NCBI GenBank assembly: GCA_900468805.1
Contig: UEIF01000020.1
Location: 1 to 64,000, forward strand
DNA from: Hyphomicrobiales bacterium
GTDB taxonomy: Bacteria > Pseudomonadota > Alphaproteobacteria > Rhizobiales > Rhizobiaceae
Direction of reading: 5' to 3'
DNA length: 64,000 nucleotides
The position numbers and the translations under genes are program-made. The notes under the pieces were generated by a model. The model made no database searches and was not told where the DNA came from. It worked only from the letters and a program-made list of their open reading frames with translations. Positions 1 through 8,889 of the stretch are shown in pieces; position 1 is the stretch's first letter; every line of letters begins with the position of its first letter.

Positions 1-143
1 ACTTTGTCAACAGGACCTAGTCTTTGTCCCCTCCCTCGCATCTCTTATGGCGGCATCTTGCTCGCTAGTCGCGAGACGCTAATTTGGCCGGGCGGATCGG
101 GTCAGTATATTGCTTCCAGGTCGCGGCGGCTCAGGAGTATCGT

Positions 144-1700
144 GTGATTTGGTTCGGCATCTCCATCATCGCGATTGTGGCGCTGGCAGCCCTATGGGCT
201 CTCGCAACTTCAAGCTATGCGGGGTTTCTGAAGCGGATCCAGAAAATCGATTCGCACGTCCTCAAGGTTGCCGCTGCCGACACCGAGCTTGACCGATACG
301 GCGCCAGGCTTTGCCACCAGCGGGAAGCGGCAAGCGGCCTCGTCCTGATCACATCCAACCTGGAAGCGTTCGCAGCCCGGCTTCTAGCGGCCCGTTCCGC
401 CGGGCGCAGCCTCGACCTCATGTACTATATGTGGAATGCGGACCTGACCGGAATGCTGATCATGCGGGAAGTCGTCGCTGCTGCTGACCGTGGCGTACGC
501 GTGAGGATCCTTCTCGACGATCTCGGCGTCTCCATGTCCGACAAAATCTTCTATGCGATCGACTGCCATCCCAATATCGAACTGCGGCTCTTCAATCCCA
601 CGAAGGCACGGGAGAATATTCTGCGCCGCGGCCTTGAGATGGCTTTCCGGTTTCGAAGCGTCAACCGTCGCATGCACAACAAGGCCTGGATTGCCGATGG
701 CCGGATCGCGATGGTCGGGGGACGCAATATCGGCGATCCGTATTTCGATGCCGGCGAGGACGCGAACTTCAGGGACTTCGATCTGGTGATGGTCGGTCAA
801 GCCGTTGCGAAGACGGAGCGTCTGTTCGACGACTACTGGAACAGTTCGGTTGCCGTGCCTGTGCGCTCGCTGCTTTCGCGCCGGCCCAACAAGCTGAAGA
901 AGCTTCGACGCAATATGGACCGCCTCGATTTCGAGCAGCGAGCCCAACCATATCTGGATCGAGTTCGCAATCAGACATCTTTCAAGGACGCTGTCGCAGA
1001 AGACGGATACATTTGGGTCGACAAAATCGACGTCTTGGCCGATGCCCCCGAAAAGGCAGGTGGGAAGATGCGCAGTGGGCAGAACATGTTGATGGGAACG
1101 CTGCTACCGGTGATCACCGGCACAGCCGAGTTCATCCACATCACCTCGCCGTACTTCATACCCGGCAAACGCGGCGTCGAGGCGCTGACGAAGCTCAGCG
1201 GCAGAGGGGTGAAGGTTTCCGTCCTGACCAACTCGCTTGCAGCCACTGACGTCGCTGCAGTTCACGCGGGGTATTCGCGCTATCGACCGGCATTGCTAAA
1301 AGGCGGCGTTGCACTCTACGAGCTGAAATCGATCGCCGACATGGGCTCTTTCTCCTTGCGAGGTTCAAAGAAGGCCAGCCTCCACACGAAGGCCTTTGCC
1401 AGGGATGGCAAGTATGGCTTTATCGGTTCTCTCAATCTCGATCCGAGGTCCATTTCCTTAAACACTGAGATGGGCGTGCTGTTCGAGTCCCCACATCTCG
1501 TCGCGCAAATGGTCGCGATCTTTGCGGAAGAGACCGAGACAGACCTGAGCTATCCAGTGACTCTCGACAAGGGATCCGTACGCTGGCTGAAGGTCATCGA
1601 CGGGAACCAGACTATACTGCGAGGAGAGCCCGACGCCGGGTTTACCCGACGCGCGACAGCTTGGTTGATTGGGTGGCTTCCACTCGAATCCCAGCTTTAG
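144..1700 (+). CDS. Phospholipase D/cardiolipin synthase-like protein
   Basis: A 518-residue membrane-anchored protein of the phospholipase D superfamily; members transfer or hydrolyse phosphatidyl groups at the membrane. One N-terminal hydrophobic segment (about residues 2-24) is followed by two PLD domains. Both HKD motifs are intact: HxKxxxxD at about residues 178-185 (HNKAWIAD) with the trailing GGRN, and at about 414-421 (HTKAFARD) followed by GSLNLDPRS. I chose the GTG at 144 because it has a CAGGAG ribosome site 7 nt upstream and puts the membrane helix at the N-terminus; a TTG at 84 would also be open. It stands alone. Cardiolipin synthase is possible, but other PLD-family activities cannot be excluded. 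Confidence 0.85.
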   Translation: MIWFGISIIAIVALAALWALATSSYAGFLKRIQKIDSHVLKVAAADTELDRYGARLCHQREAASGLVLITSNLEAFAARLLAARSAGRSLDLMYYMWNADLTGMLIMREVVAAADRGVRVRILLDDLGVSMSDKIFYAIDCHPNIELRLFNPTKARENILRRGLEMAFRFRSVNRRMHNKAWIADGRIAMVGGRNIGDPYFDAGEDANFRDFDLVMVGQAVAKTERLFDDYWNSSVAVPVRSLLSRRPNKLKKLRRNMDRLDFEQRAQPYLDRVRNQTSFKDAVAEDGYIWVDKIDVLADAPEKAGGKMRSGQNMLMGTLLPVITGTAEFIHITSPYFIPGKRGVEALTKLSGRGVKVSVLTNSLAATDVAAVHAGYSRYRPALLKGGVALYELKSIADMGSFSLRGSKKASLHTKAFARDGKYGFIGSLNLDPRSISLNTEMGVLFESPHLVAQMVAIFAEETETDLSYPVTLDKGSVRWLKVIDGNQTILRGEPDAGFTRRATAWLIGWLPLESQL

Positions 1701-1901
1701 ACGCATATTTATCTTAGCAAGGAAACGCGTCCAAGCGACGCTCTGTCCAATGCTCTTGAAGAGAGCAGAACCAGCGCGGCACTATTCAAATGAAGCTAAG
1801 CTTCTGAAAACAAATCCTCGGGGCATAAAGCCTCTTTATGGCACTATCCAGAATACACAGAATATCACCTCCTAAGGCGAACCCCTAGAACAGGATGTAG
1901 C

Positions 1902-1930
1902 GGGCCCGGGGCGGATCCCCGAGCCCTTTT
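1902..1930 (+). terminator. Probable rho-independent terminator
   Basis: A 10-bp GC-rich stem with one mismatch (1902-1911 with 1917-1926) and a 5-nt loop is followed by TTTT on the plus strand. It lies between the convergent PLD-like gene and the binding-protein operon. The T-run orientation fits ending rightward transcripts; the stem may also slow leftward ones. Confidence 0.55.
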
Positions 1931-1933
1931 CGC

Positions 1934-3193
1934 TTATTTCGCAGTCTTAATCTCGTTGACCTCTTCGGCGCTTAATTCGCCGACAGTCGTCACCTCGCCA
2001 TTGGTGATCTTCCAGAGACGGAACGGGCCGGTGATATCGCCGTACTGATCGAAGCTGACAGGGCCGATGACGCCTTCGTACTTCACAGGCTTGCCGTCCT
2101 TGATGAGTTGCAGGGCCTTGGCAAACTCTTCCTTGCCGGCATGGATCGGCGTGCCGCCTTCGGCCACCACTCCCGGCACCGCAGCCTTGATTGCGGCAGC
2201 ATCCGCCTTGCCCGCCTTGGCAATGGCGAGTGCGACGATCGCACCGGCATCATAGGAACGGTCCGCGGCCGGAGCCGACGGAGAAATGCCGCCCGAGAAG
2301 GCTTCATAGTTGGCATTGAAATATTCGGTCGATGCCGTCGGGCTCGTACCGGAGGAGGTGCCGTAGGCGCTTTCGAGATATTGCGCGCCGACGCTTTCGA
2401 TGAAGTCCTTAGAGTTCATGCCGTCGTTCAGCAGGAAAGTCTGCTTGCCGCCACCGGAAATCCAGGCGCGGGCGATCGTTGCGCCGTCAACCGGCGTGCT
2501 GACGAGATAGAGTGCATCCGGCTCACCCGTCATGGCGGCACTGGCTTCCGACGCATAGCTCGACTGCTTCTCGTTGTAAGGCGTCGTTGAGGTGATCGTG
2601 CCGCCAAGCTTCGTGTAGGCCATGGTGAACTCCTTCACCATGTTGACGCCGAAGTCATTGTTGACGTTGATGATCGCGATCTTCTTCAGGCCCTGATCAA
2701 CAGCATATTTGGCAGCGGCCGTGCCTTGCAGGGCGTCCGAGGTGATCGTGCGGAAGAACACGCCGTTGGTCTTGCCTTCGCGGCCAAGCTCGGTGAGCGT
2801 CGGCGAGGACGATGCCGGCGAGACCTGCACGACGCCGGCCGGAGCGGTAACCGAGGTCAGGATCGGGATCGAAACCGACGAGATAATGCCGCCGATGATG
2901 ACCGGCACCTTCTTGATGTTGACGAGCTGCGTTGCCTGATCGACGGCGACGTTGCCCTGGCTTTGGCTGTCGCGCGTATCGGCCACGACCTTGCAGCCAT
3001 CGACGCCACCGGCATCGTTGAAATCACGGAAGGCCATTTCGACGGACTTTGCACCCGCCTGGCCGTATTCGCCGGCAGGGCCCGTTAATTCCATGACCAG
3101 GCCGACAGTGATGTCGCAATCGGCTGCGAAAGCGGTTGCTGTGGATGCCGCGAGTGCCGCAACCACAGCGGAAAGCAGAAATTTCGGTCCCAT
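1934..3193 (-). CDS. Branched-chain amino acid/amide-type ABC periplasmic binding protein
   Basis: A 419-residue type I periplasmic binding protein (Peripla_BP_6, LivJ/K-like) with a Sec signal peptide ending near AFA-AD (about residues 1-23). Mature features such as ITVGLVMELTGPAGEYGQ and QLVN...VIIGGIISSVSIP are typical of this family, which binds branched amino acids, amides, urea or aromatic acids outside the membrane. It is the last gene of the leftward gntR operon and starts 1 bp after the stop of the aldo/keto reductase gene. The cognate ATPases and permeases are encoded divergently at 5460-8885. The ligand cannot be read from sequence; the enzyme neighbours argue against a plain amino acid. 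Confidence 0.9.
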   Translation of the reverse strand: MGPKFLLSAVVAALAASTATAFAADCDITVGLVMELTGPAGEYGQAGAKSVEMAFRDFNDAGGVDGCKVVADTRDSQSQGNVAVDQATQLVNIKKVPVIIGGIISSVSIPILTSVTAPAGVVQVSPASSSPTLTELGREGKTNGVFFRTITSDALQGTAAAKYAVDQGLKKIAIINVNNDFGVNMVKEFTMAYTKLGGTITSTTPYNEKQSSYASEASAAMTGEPDALYLVSTPVDGATIARAWISGGGKQTFLLNDGMNSKDFIESVGAQYLESAYGTSSGTSPTASTEYFNANYEAFSGGISPSAPAADRSYDAGAIVALAIAKAGKADAAAIKAAVPGVVAEGGTPIHAGKEEFAKALQLIKDGKPVKYEGVIGPVSFDQYGDITGPFRLWKITNGEVTTVGELSAEEVNEIKTAK

Positions 3194-3194
3194 T

Positions 3195-4262
3195 TTATTC
3201 CCCTTTGTTGAGATTGTATTTCATGATGCTGCCGTGACGGCCCTCCCGGTCCCGCTCCAGCGTATAGACGTCCCCTTCCAGCGGATTGCCTTGGCGCAGG
3301 ATTGCCTCGATCTCTGCCAGATCCGTGTCGGTCAGCTTGATATTCGCGATGGCAAGATTGGATGGCAGGTGATCGCGGTTGCGGGCGCCGACAATGACTG
3401 CGGCGACGCCGGGCTTGGTCAGCATCGCAGCACTGGCGACGGTCGCGATATCCACCTGATGCCGGTCGGCAATCTTCCTGAGCGTCGAGAGCAGCGCCTG
3501 GAAAAGATCCCAGCCGCCGAAATCGTCGATGATCAGCTTGTATTTGGTGAGCGAGCGGTTTTCGAGCGGATGCTCCGGCTCCGGCTGCCCTAACCAACGA
3601 TCGCCAAGGAAGCCACCGGCCACCGTGCCATAGCAGAACAGCGCGAAATTCTTCTCGGCGGCAAGCTGTACCATCTGCTTTTCCGGGCGCCGATCGAGCA
3701 GCGAATATTGTAGCTGCAACGAGGTAACCGACACGCCCGACGCGATGATCGTATTGATATGATCGGTGTCGAAATTGGTGCCGCTGACCTTGCCGATCTT
3801 GCCGGCCTGTTGCAGCTCATTCAGCCAGCCCGCCGTTTCTAGCCAGCCAGGAATGTCATACGCCCACCAGTGAAACTGCACGAGATCGAGGCAATCGAGA
3901 TTGAGCCGCCGGCGCGATGTATCGATCACACCCTCGACGTAGGCCTTGCTAATCACGGGCAGCACCGCAAGGTCCGGAACGAACTTGGTATGCACGCGGA
4001 TGCGCGAGAGGGCTTCGGCACCACGCAGATTGCCGTAGGCCAGACGGAAGCGGCCGATCAGGTCTTCCACCCCGGTATAGATATCGGCGCAATCGAACGT
4101 GGTGATGCCGGCGTCAGCGAAGGCGATCATGTCCTCGATGGCGCTCTCGGCATCGATTGCGCCATGGCCACCCGCCAGCTGCCATCCACCGCGAATGACG
4201 CGAGATATCTCATAACCAGGGGCGATCGTGATGCGTTGCATGTCTGCTGGCCTATTCGTCAA
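3195..4262 (-). CDS. Aldo/keto reductase
   Basis: A 355-residue NADPH-dependent aldo/keto reductase (TIM barrel). The catalytic tetrad can be traced: Asp and Tyr in FDCADIYTGVEDL, Lys in HTKFVPDL and His in DLVQFHWW. The coenzyme region near the C-terminus reads AAVIVGARNRDHL. It overlaps the upstream TIGR04076 gene by 11 bp and is followed 1 bp later by the binding-protein gene, so the genes are translationally coupled. It is clearly related to the N-terminal half of the fusion at 8890-10350: both have QFHWW, YGT-x-x-GGFL and LxQPEP. A carbonyl or hemiacetal step on the imported compound is inferred. Confidence 0.88.
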   Translation of the reverse strand: MTNRPADMQRITIAPGYEISRVIRGGWQLAGGHGAIDAESAIEDMIAFADAGITTFDCADIYTGVEDLIGRFRLAYGNLRGAEALSRIRVHTKFVPDLAVLPVISKAYVEGVIDTSRRRLNLDCLDLVQFHWWAYDIPGWLETAGWLNELQQAGKIGKVSGTNFDTDHINTIIASGVSVTSLQLQYSLLDRRPEKQMVQLAAEKNFALFCYGTVAGGFLGDRWLGQPEPEHPLENRSLTKYKLIIDDFGGWDLFQALLSTLRKIADRHQVDIATVASAAMLTKPGVAAVIVGARNRDHLPSNLAIANIKLTDTDLAEIEAILRQGNPLEGDVYTLERDREGRHGSIMKYNLNKGE

Positions 4263-4602
4263 TCAAGGGAACCGCTGTTGTCGCGGCATGGCTGAAACGG
4301 CGGAGACCCGTGCGGGTGATCCTCAGCCGGGTCGAGCAATTCGGGTCAGGGCAAGCGATATCGGCATCCGTCGTCATCCAGTCGTTGGGATGGGTCGGAC
4401 GCTGCTTGGCGGCCAGAAGCGGCAGGACTGAAGACAGCGAGTAAATGGAAATACCCTGCCCGGGCGGCAGATAAAGCATCTCTCCATGCAGTTCGAAATG
4501 GTCGCCGGGCTTGGCGCCGCAATAGACAGCACCGCCTTCGGGAATGATCACGTCCACCCGCAAGTCGAAAATGTCGAAGCCATCATCCAACGGATCAACC
4601 AT
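4252..4602 (-). CDS. TIGR04076 family protein
   Basis: A 116-residue protein resembling the TIGR04076 family of unknown function: CGAKPGDHFEL, then a proline/glycine-rich LYLPPGQG segment, and ADIACPDPNC carrying two cysteines. I chose the ATG at 4602, which overlaps the gntR stop by 8 bp; longer forms would run deep into gntR. Its place between regulator and aldo/keto reductase in a polycistronic unit suggests a role in the same catabolic route. No reaction can be assigned. A metal-binding role for the cysteines is only a guess. Confidence 0.75.
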   Translation of the reverse strand: MVDPLDDGFDIFDLRVDVIIPEGGAVYCGAKPGDHFELHGEMLYLPPGQGISIYSLSSVLPLLAAKQRPTHPNDWMTTDADIACPDPNCSTRLRITRTGLRRFSHAATTAVPLIDE

Positions 4603-5347
4603 GGCGAACTCCCTTTGCGGCCTCATCGTGTTCCGCATCCAGCCGCCCGCGGATAAGGTTGAAAGAGCGGCTGATGTCGTCGGAAAGCGACTGAACAGCG
4701 CTTTCGGCATCGCGCCCTTCCAGCGCATCGATCAGCGCCCAATGGTGATTTGTCGCCGCCAGGCCGCCCTGTTCGTCATGAATATGCGCCGCCTTGCGGA
4801 TGATCGCGCCCGATTGCAGCCAGAGGCTTTCAACAATCGGAATGAGTACGGGCGAGCGCGCAGCTTGGTAAATATGAAAGTGAAAGCGCTGGTTCAGCGC
4901 GGAGGTAACATGACCGATATCCTTGCCATGCTGCTCGAAGGCCAGGTCGCAATCGACATTGATCTGCTTGAGGATGGCGAAGTCTTCATCGCTGAGGTTC
5001 GGCAAGGCCAGCGCCACCATCTGCCCCTCGATAAGGATGCGCGCGCGCGCGAGATCGTCGAGACGATCGCGGGTGATTAGCGGCACACGCACCGACCGGT
5101 TCGGCAGGGATTCGAGTGCCTGCTCGGAAACGAGCCGTCCAAGCGCCTCGCGCACCGGCATGGTGCTCGTCTGCAGCCGCTCGGCGAGATCGACAATACG
5201 CAAGATATCGCCGGCATCAAACATGCCGTTGATCAGCGAATTGCGCAGTTGCGCGTAAACGCGGTCCTGCAGGGTCTCGCGACCGACCGGCGACAGCGCG
5301 TCGTCGCGATCAAGGTTGCTGGCGGTATTTTCGGATGCTTTCCTCAT
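4595..5347 (-). CDS. GntR family (FCD subfamily) transcriptional regulator
   Basis: A 250-residue repressor-type protein. An N-terminal winged helix (about residues 25-90: RVYAQLRNSLINGMFDAGDI, then STMPVREALGRLVSEQAL) precedes an all-helical FCD ligand domain (about 100-230) with the metal-binding pattern expected from RILIEG and histidines in RFHFHIY and the C-terminal helices. It heads the leftward operon and is divergent from the ABC transporter operon starting at 5460, so it probably controls both. A perfect palindrome lies between them at 5415-5426. The inducer is unknown. Confidence 0.9.
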   Translation of the reverse strand: MRKASENTASNLDRDDALSPVGRETLQDRVYAQLRNSLINGMFDAGDILRIVDLAERLQTSTMPVREALGRLVSEQALESLPNRSVRVPLITRDRLDDLARARILIEGQMVALALPNLSDEDFAILKQINVDCDLAFEQHGKDIGHVTSALNQRFHFHIYQAARSPVLIPIVESLWLQSGAIIRKAAHIHDEQGGLAATNHHWALIDALEGRDAESAVQSLSDDISRSFNLIRGRLDAEHDEAAKGVRHG

Positions 5348-5414
5348 CTGTACCGCCTCTCAATTTGGTCCGCTTGCAGCCGGTTTTTTTGGTTGCTTTT
5401 CTCCATACGGTAAA

Positions 5415-5426
5415 GTTTGATCAAAC
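5415..5426. promoter_or_regulatory. Candidate GntR operator palindrome
   Basis: A perfect 12-bp inverted repeat, GTTTGATCAAAC, sits in the 112-bp divergent intergenic region between gntR and the LivG-type ATPase gene. FCD-type regulators usually bind short palindromes of this size in such places. Binding is inferred. Confidence 0.5.
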
Positions 5427-5459
5427 ATCACCAATCAAATCAAGAGACTTGTTTCGTTC

Positions 5460-6269
5460 ATGCCTTCTTCCGCGCCAGCTGCACCCTCGAACCTCGCGCC
5501 CGCTTCACGAGCCGTGATCGATGCACGCGATCTGGTAAAGAAGTTCGAAGGCCATACCGCTGTCGCCGGCATGTCGCTGAAGCTTGCAGCCGGCGAAATG
5601 CTGGGGCTGATCGGCCCAAATGGAGCGGGCAAGACGACGCTGTTCAACCTGATCGCTGGCAGTCTCAAGCCGACATCGGGTGAAATCTGGATTGCTGGCC
5701 TCGATGTCTCGCAGGAAAGCCCCGAGCAGCGCATCGGCCGCGGCGTCGGGCGCACCTTCCAGATTCCGAAACCCTTCCTCGAAATGACTGTGCTGGAAAA
5801 TGTGCTGACGGGCGCGCAGGGGCAGGATGGCGAGCGGCTTTTTGCAAATTTCCTGCGCTTCGGCCACGTCCGGCGACAGGAGAAACTGGCGATAGACAAG
5901 GCGCGGGCGCTGCTGGAGTTTGTCACCCTGTCAGGCCTCGAGGCCCAACCTGCAAAAGTGCTCTCCGGCGGCCAGCGCAAGCTCTTGGAACTGGCACGTA
6001 TCCTGATGGCCGATCCGCAGGCCATCCTGCTCGATGAGCCGGCTGCGGGCGTCAACCCCGCTTTGCTCGAAACCATCATGGAGCGCGTCATCGACCTCAA
6101 CAGGCAGGGCAAGTCGATCCTGCTGATCGAGCACAACATGGACATGGTTTCGCGGCTCTGCTCCCGCGTAGTCGCCATGGCGCTCGGCAAGCCACTGGCC
6201 GAAGGCACGCCCGCCGTTGTCGCCGCCAATGCCGATGTGATCGAGGCCTATCTCGGGGCTGGGGCATGA
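5460..6269 (+). CDS. LivG-type ABC transporter ATPase
   Basis: A 269-residue ATPase of the hydrophobic amino acid (HAAT) ABC importer family, acting at the inner face of the membrane. Walker A is GPNGAGKTT (near residue 53), the signature is LSGGQRK, Walker B is ILLDEP, and the H-loop is LLIEHNMD. The long LivG-specific insert (PEQRIGRGVGRTFQIPKPF) separates it from LivF-type partners. It is the first gene of a tightly overlapping rightward operon and shares 4 bp (ATGA) with the next ATPase gene. The start follows a weak AAGAGA site. Confidence 0.9.
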   Translation: MPSSAPAAPSNLAPASRAVIDARDLVKKFEGHTAVAGMSLKLAAGEMLGLIGPNGAGKTTLFNLIAGSLKPTSGEIWIAGLDVSQESPEQRIGRGVGRTFQIPKPFLEMTVLENVLTGAQGQDGERLFANFLRFGHVRRQEKLAIDKARALLEFVTLSGLEAQPAKVLSGGQRKLLELARILMADPQAILLDEPAAGVNPALLETIMERVIDLNRQGKSILLIEHNMDMVSRLCSRVVAMALGKPLAEGTPAVVAANADVIEAYLGAGA

Positions 6270-7009
6270 CGGTTCCTGCCCTTCGAACCCAGGCGCTGGT
6301 CGCCGGATATGAACCCGATCTGCCGATCGTGCGCGGTGTCGATCTCTCCGTGGCGCCCGGCGAATTGCTGGTGCTTCTCGGCCCCAACGGCGCCGGCAAG
6401 TCGACATTCGTCAAGGCGATCGCCGGTGTCTTGCCCGTGCATTCCGGCAGCATCTTCCTGGGGGAGCGCGACGTCACCCGCGTCGCCACCCATCGCAAAA
6501 TCGGCGAAGGCCTCGCCTTCGTGCCGCAGACGGAAAACATCTTCGCGACGCTCTCCATTCGCGAAAACTTGCAGCTTGCAGCCGCCGTCTTGCCAAAACA
6601 CCTTCGCGCGGAAAAGATCGCCGCTCTCTACCGCCGCTTCCCCGATCTCGCGACAAAGCCGTCACGGCTGGCGGGCGCGCTTTCCGGCGGCCAGCGCCAG
6701 ATGCTGGCAGTCGCGCGAGCGTTGATCGTCGATCCGCCGGTGCTCATTCTCGATGAACCATCCGCAGGCCTGTCTCCGAAGATCGTTGCGGAGGTCTTTG
6801 CGATGCTTCAGGAGATCAATGCCGGCGGCGTCACGGTTATTCTGGTGGAGCAGAACGTCAAGGCGGCGCTCGCCCTCGCCAGCCGCGCCGTCATTCTGGT
6901 CGAAGGCAAGATCCGCCATGAGGGCAAAGCATCTTCCCTGCTCGGCGATCCATTGATCGCCAAACTCTATCTCGGCACATCACAGCCGCATGAGGTGCCA
7001 CAGCCATGA
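6266..7009 (+). CDS. LivF-type ABC transporter ATPase
   Basis: A 247-residue second ATPase of the HAAT importer. Walker A is GPNGAGKST, the signature LSGGQRQ, Walker B LILDEPS and the H-loop VILVEQNV, with the LivF-like ENIFATLSIRENL segment. It overlaps both neighbours by 4 bp, so stoichiometric coupled translation with the LivG-type subunit and the permease is likely. Confidence 0.9.
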   Translation: MTVPALRTQALVAGYEPDLPIVRGVDLSVAPGELLVLLGPNGAGKSTFVKAIAGVLPVHSGSIFLGERDVTRVATHRKIGEGLAFVPQTENIFATLSIRENLQLAAAVLPKHLRAEKIAALYRRFPDLATKPSRLAGALSGGQRQMLAVARALIVDPPVLILDEPSAGLSPKIVAEVFAMLQEINAGGVTVILVEQNVKAALALASRAVILVEGKIRHEGKASSLLGDPLIAKLYLGTSQPHEVPQP

Positions 7010-7917
7010 ACCCGCAATTTCTGATGGATGGCCTGTTCGCCGGCGCGATGATTGGTCTGGGCGCCATCGGCGTGACGCTCACCTATTCGATCCTGCGTTT
7101 TGCCAATTTCGCCCATGGCGAACTCCTGTCCTGGGGGGCCTATCTGGCGTTGGTGGTGAGCGGCGGCCTCGGCCTGCTGTCCACCACGCTGACGAAGCCG
7201 CTCGGCCCGTTTTCCTTCGGCTGGTCCCTGCCGCTTTCAGCCATCCTCGCCATTATCCTCACGGGTGCCTTGGCGCTCGCCGTCGATGCCGTGCTGTTCG
7301 GTCGCCTGCGGGCGCGCGGCAGCGCCGTCATCATTCTGGTGATGGCAAGTTTTGGCGCATCGCTCGCCCTGCGCAGCCTGCTGGAATTCATCTTTACCTC
7401 GAAGCCCGCCTACTACACCAAGGCACTGCAAATCGCCGTCCAGATCGGCGGCGGACTGCGTGCAACGCCGGATCAGCTTCTGTCGCTTGGCGTCTCGCTC
7501 GTTGCCGTCATCGCCATTCACCTGCTGATGACCCGCACCGATATCGGACGCTCGATGCGGGCGGTCAGCGAAAACCCGGCGCTTGCCGGAATTGCCGGCG
7601 TTGATGTGCGTCGGGTGATCCGCGTGGTCTGGTTCGTCGGCGCCGCCCTCGCCTGCATCGCCGGCATCATGACCGGGTTGCTCGTCCAGATCCGCCCCTA
7701 TCTCGGCCATGATCTGCTGCTGCCGCTGTTTGCCGCAGCGATCCTTGGCGGCATCGGCAGCGTGCCGGGTGCGATGATCGCCGGATTGATCGTCGGTCTT
7801 TCGGAAGCGGCAGCCGTACAAATGGTCGGTGCGGAGTGGCGCGCCGCCGTCTCCTTCGTCATCCTCGTTGCGGTCCTTCTTCTGCGCCCGCGCGGCCTGC
7901 TCGGGAGGGTCGCATGA
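7006..7917 (+). CDS. LivH-type ABC transporter permease
   Basis: A 303-residue, very hydrophobic inner-membrane permease of the LivH family, with about eight membrane segments, the N-terminal signature SILRFANFAHGEL and the C-terminal ILGGIGSVPGAMIAG loop that contacts the ATPases. It overlaps the upstream ATPase gene and the downstream permease gene by 4 bp each. Confidence 0.9.
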   Translation: MNPQFLMDGLFAGAMIGLGAIGVTLTYSILRFANFAHGELLSWGAYLALVVSGGLGLLSTTLTKPLGPFSFGWSLPLSAILAIILTGALALAVDAVLFGRLRARGSAVIILVMASFGASLALRSLLEFIFTSKPAYYTKALQIAVQIGGGLRATPDQLLSLGVSLVAVIAIHLLMTRTDIGRSMRAVSENPALAGIAGVDVRRVIRVVWFVGAALACIAGIMTGLLVQIRPYLGHDLLLPLFAAAILGGIGSVPGAMIAGLIVGLSEAAAVQMVGAEWRAAVSFVILVAVLLLRPRGLLGRVA

Positions 7918-8885
7918 GCCTAGACCTGATCGCCTACGCCGCCTTCTTTCTGACCATGGCGCTGACCTACGCCATCATGTGCCTCGGCCTCAATGTGCAG
8001 TGGGGCCAGACCGGCCTGTTCAACGTCGGCATTGCAGCCTTTGTGGCGATTGGCGCCTATGTCTCAGCCCTGCTGACGACACCGGACGCTTTCAATCGTG
8101 TCGGCGGCTTCGACCTGCCGATTGCCGTCGGCTGGATGGGAGGTGCGCTCATCGCGGGCCTTGCCGCCTGGCTGGTCGGGGCGCTCACCATACGGCTCAG
8201 GTCCGATTATCTGGCGATCGCCACCTTCGGCGTCGCCGTCACCGTACAGCTTTGCGTGCTCAACCTGCAGCCGCTCACCGGCGGCGCCTTCGGCATTGGT
8301 TTCATTCCGCGGCCGTTTGGCAAACTCGCGGGCGATCCGCTCGCCTTCGGCCTTTCCAATCTCGCGCTGATGGCCGCCGTCGTGCTGGCGCTGTACCTCG
8401 CCCTCCAGCATCTGGCGAAAAGCCCCTGGGGGCGTGTGCTGCGGGCAATCCGCGAGGATGAAGCGGCAGCACAGGCACTCGGCAAGCGGTCGATCCGCTT
8501 CCGGCTGCAAGCCTTTACCATCGGCGGCGCCATCATGGGGATCGCGGGGGCGGCGCAAGGGCATTTCATCGGCTTCATCGCGCCGGACAACTATCTGCCG
8601 ATCCTGACCTTCCAGGTCTGGGCAATGCTGATCGTCGGCGGTGCCGGCAACAATCGCGGCGCAATTCTCGGAGCGGTGCTCGTCTGGGGTCTCTGGGCGC
8701 TGTCGGCCGCCGCCGTTTCCGCCTTCATCCCGCCGGAGCAGCAGGCGCGTGCAGCATCCCTTCAGATCGTCATGATCGGGGTCGGCCTCTGCCTCATCCT
8801 CCTCCTGCGCCCTCGCGGCATTCTCGGCGCGTCGAATGCGCTGGCATCTCTGACGCGCAAGCGCCCGGAAAAGTCCAAGGAATAG
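7914..8885 (+). CDS. LivM-type ABC transporter permease
   Basis: A 323-residue second permease of the importer. The signature GLNVQWGQTGLFNVG and the C-terminal VGGAGNNRGAILGA loop are typical of LivM. I chose the ATG at 7914, which overlaps the previous stop as ATGA; an upstream start would lie inside the preceding gene. With the divergently encoded binding protein (1934-3193) it completes a five-part importer. The next gene starts 4 bp after its stop. Confidence 0.9.
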   Translation: MSLDLIAYAAFFLTMALTYAIMCLGLNVQWGQTGLFNVGIAAFVAIGAYVSALLTTPDAFNRVGGFDLPIAVGWMGGALIAGLAAWLVGALTIRLRSDYLAIATFGVAVTVQLCVLNLQPLTGGAFGIGFIPRPFGKLAGDPLAFGLSNLALMAAVVLALYLALQHLAKSPWGRVLRAIREDEAAAQALGKRSIRFRLQAFTIGGAIMGIAGAAQGHFIGFIAPDNYLPILTFQVWAMLIVGGAGNNRGAILGAVLVWGLWALSAAAVSAFIPPEQQARAASLQIVMIGVGLCLILLLRPRGILGASNALASLTRKRPEKSKE

Positions 8886-8889
8886 AACC

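Noticed and set aside
2108..2590. Long plus-strand frame opposite the branched-chain binding protein
   Set aside because: Arg/Gly-rich antisense shadow of a GC-rich gene, with no domain.
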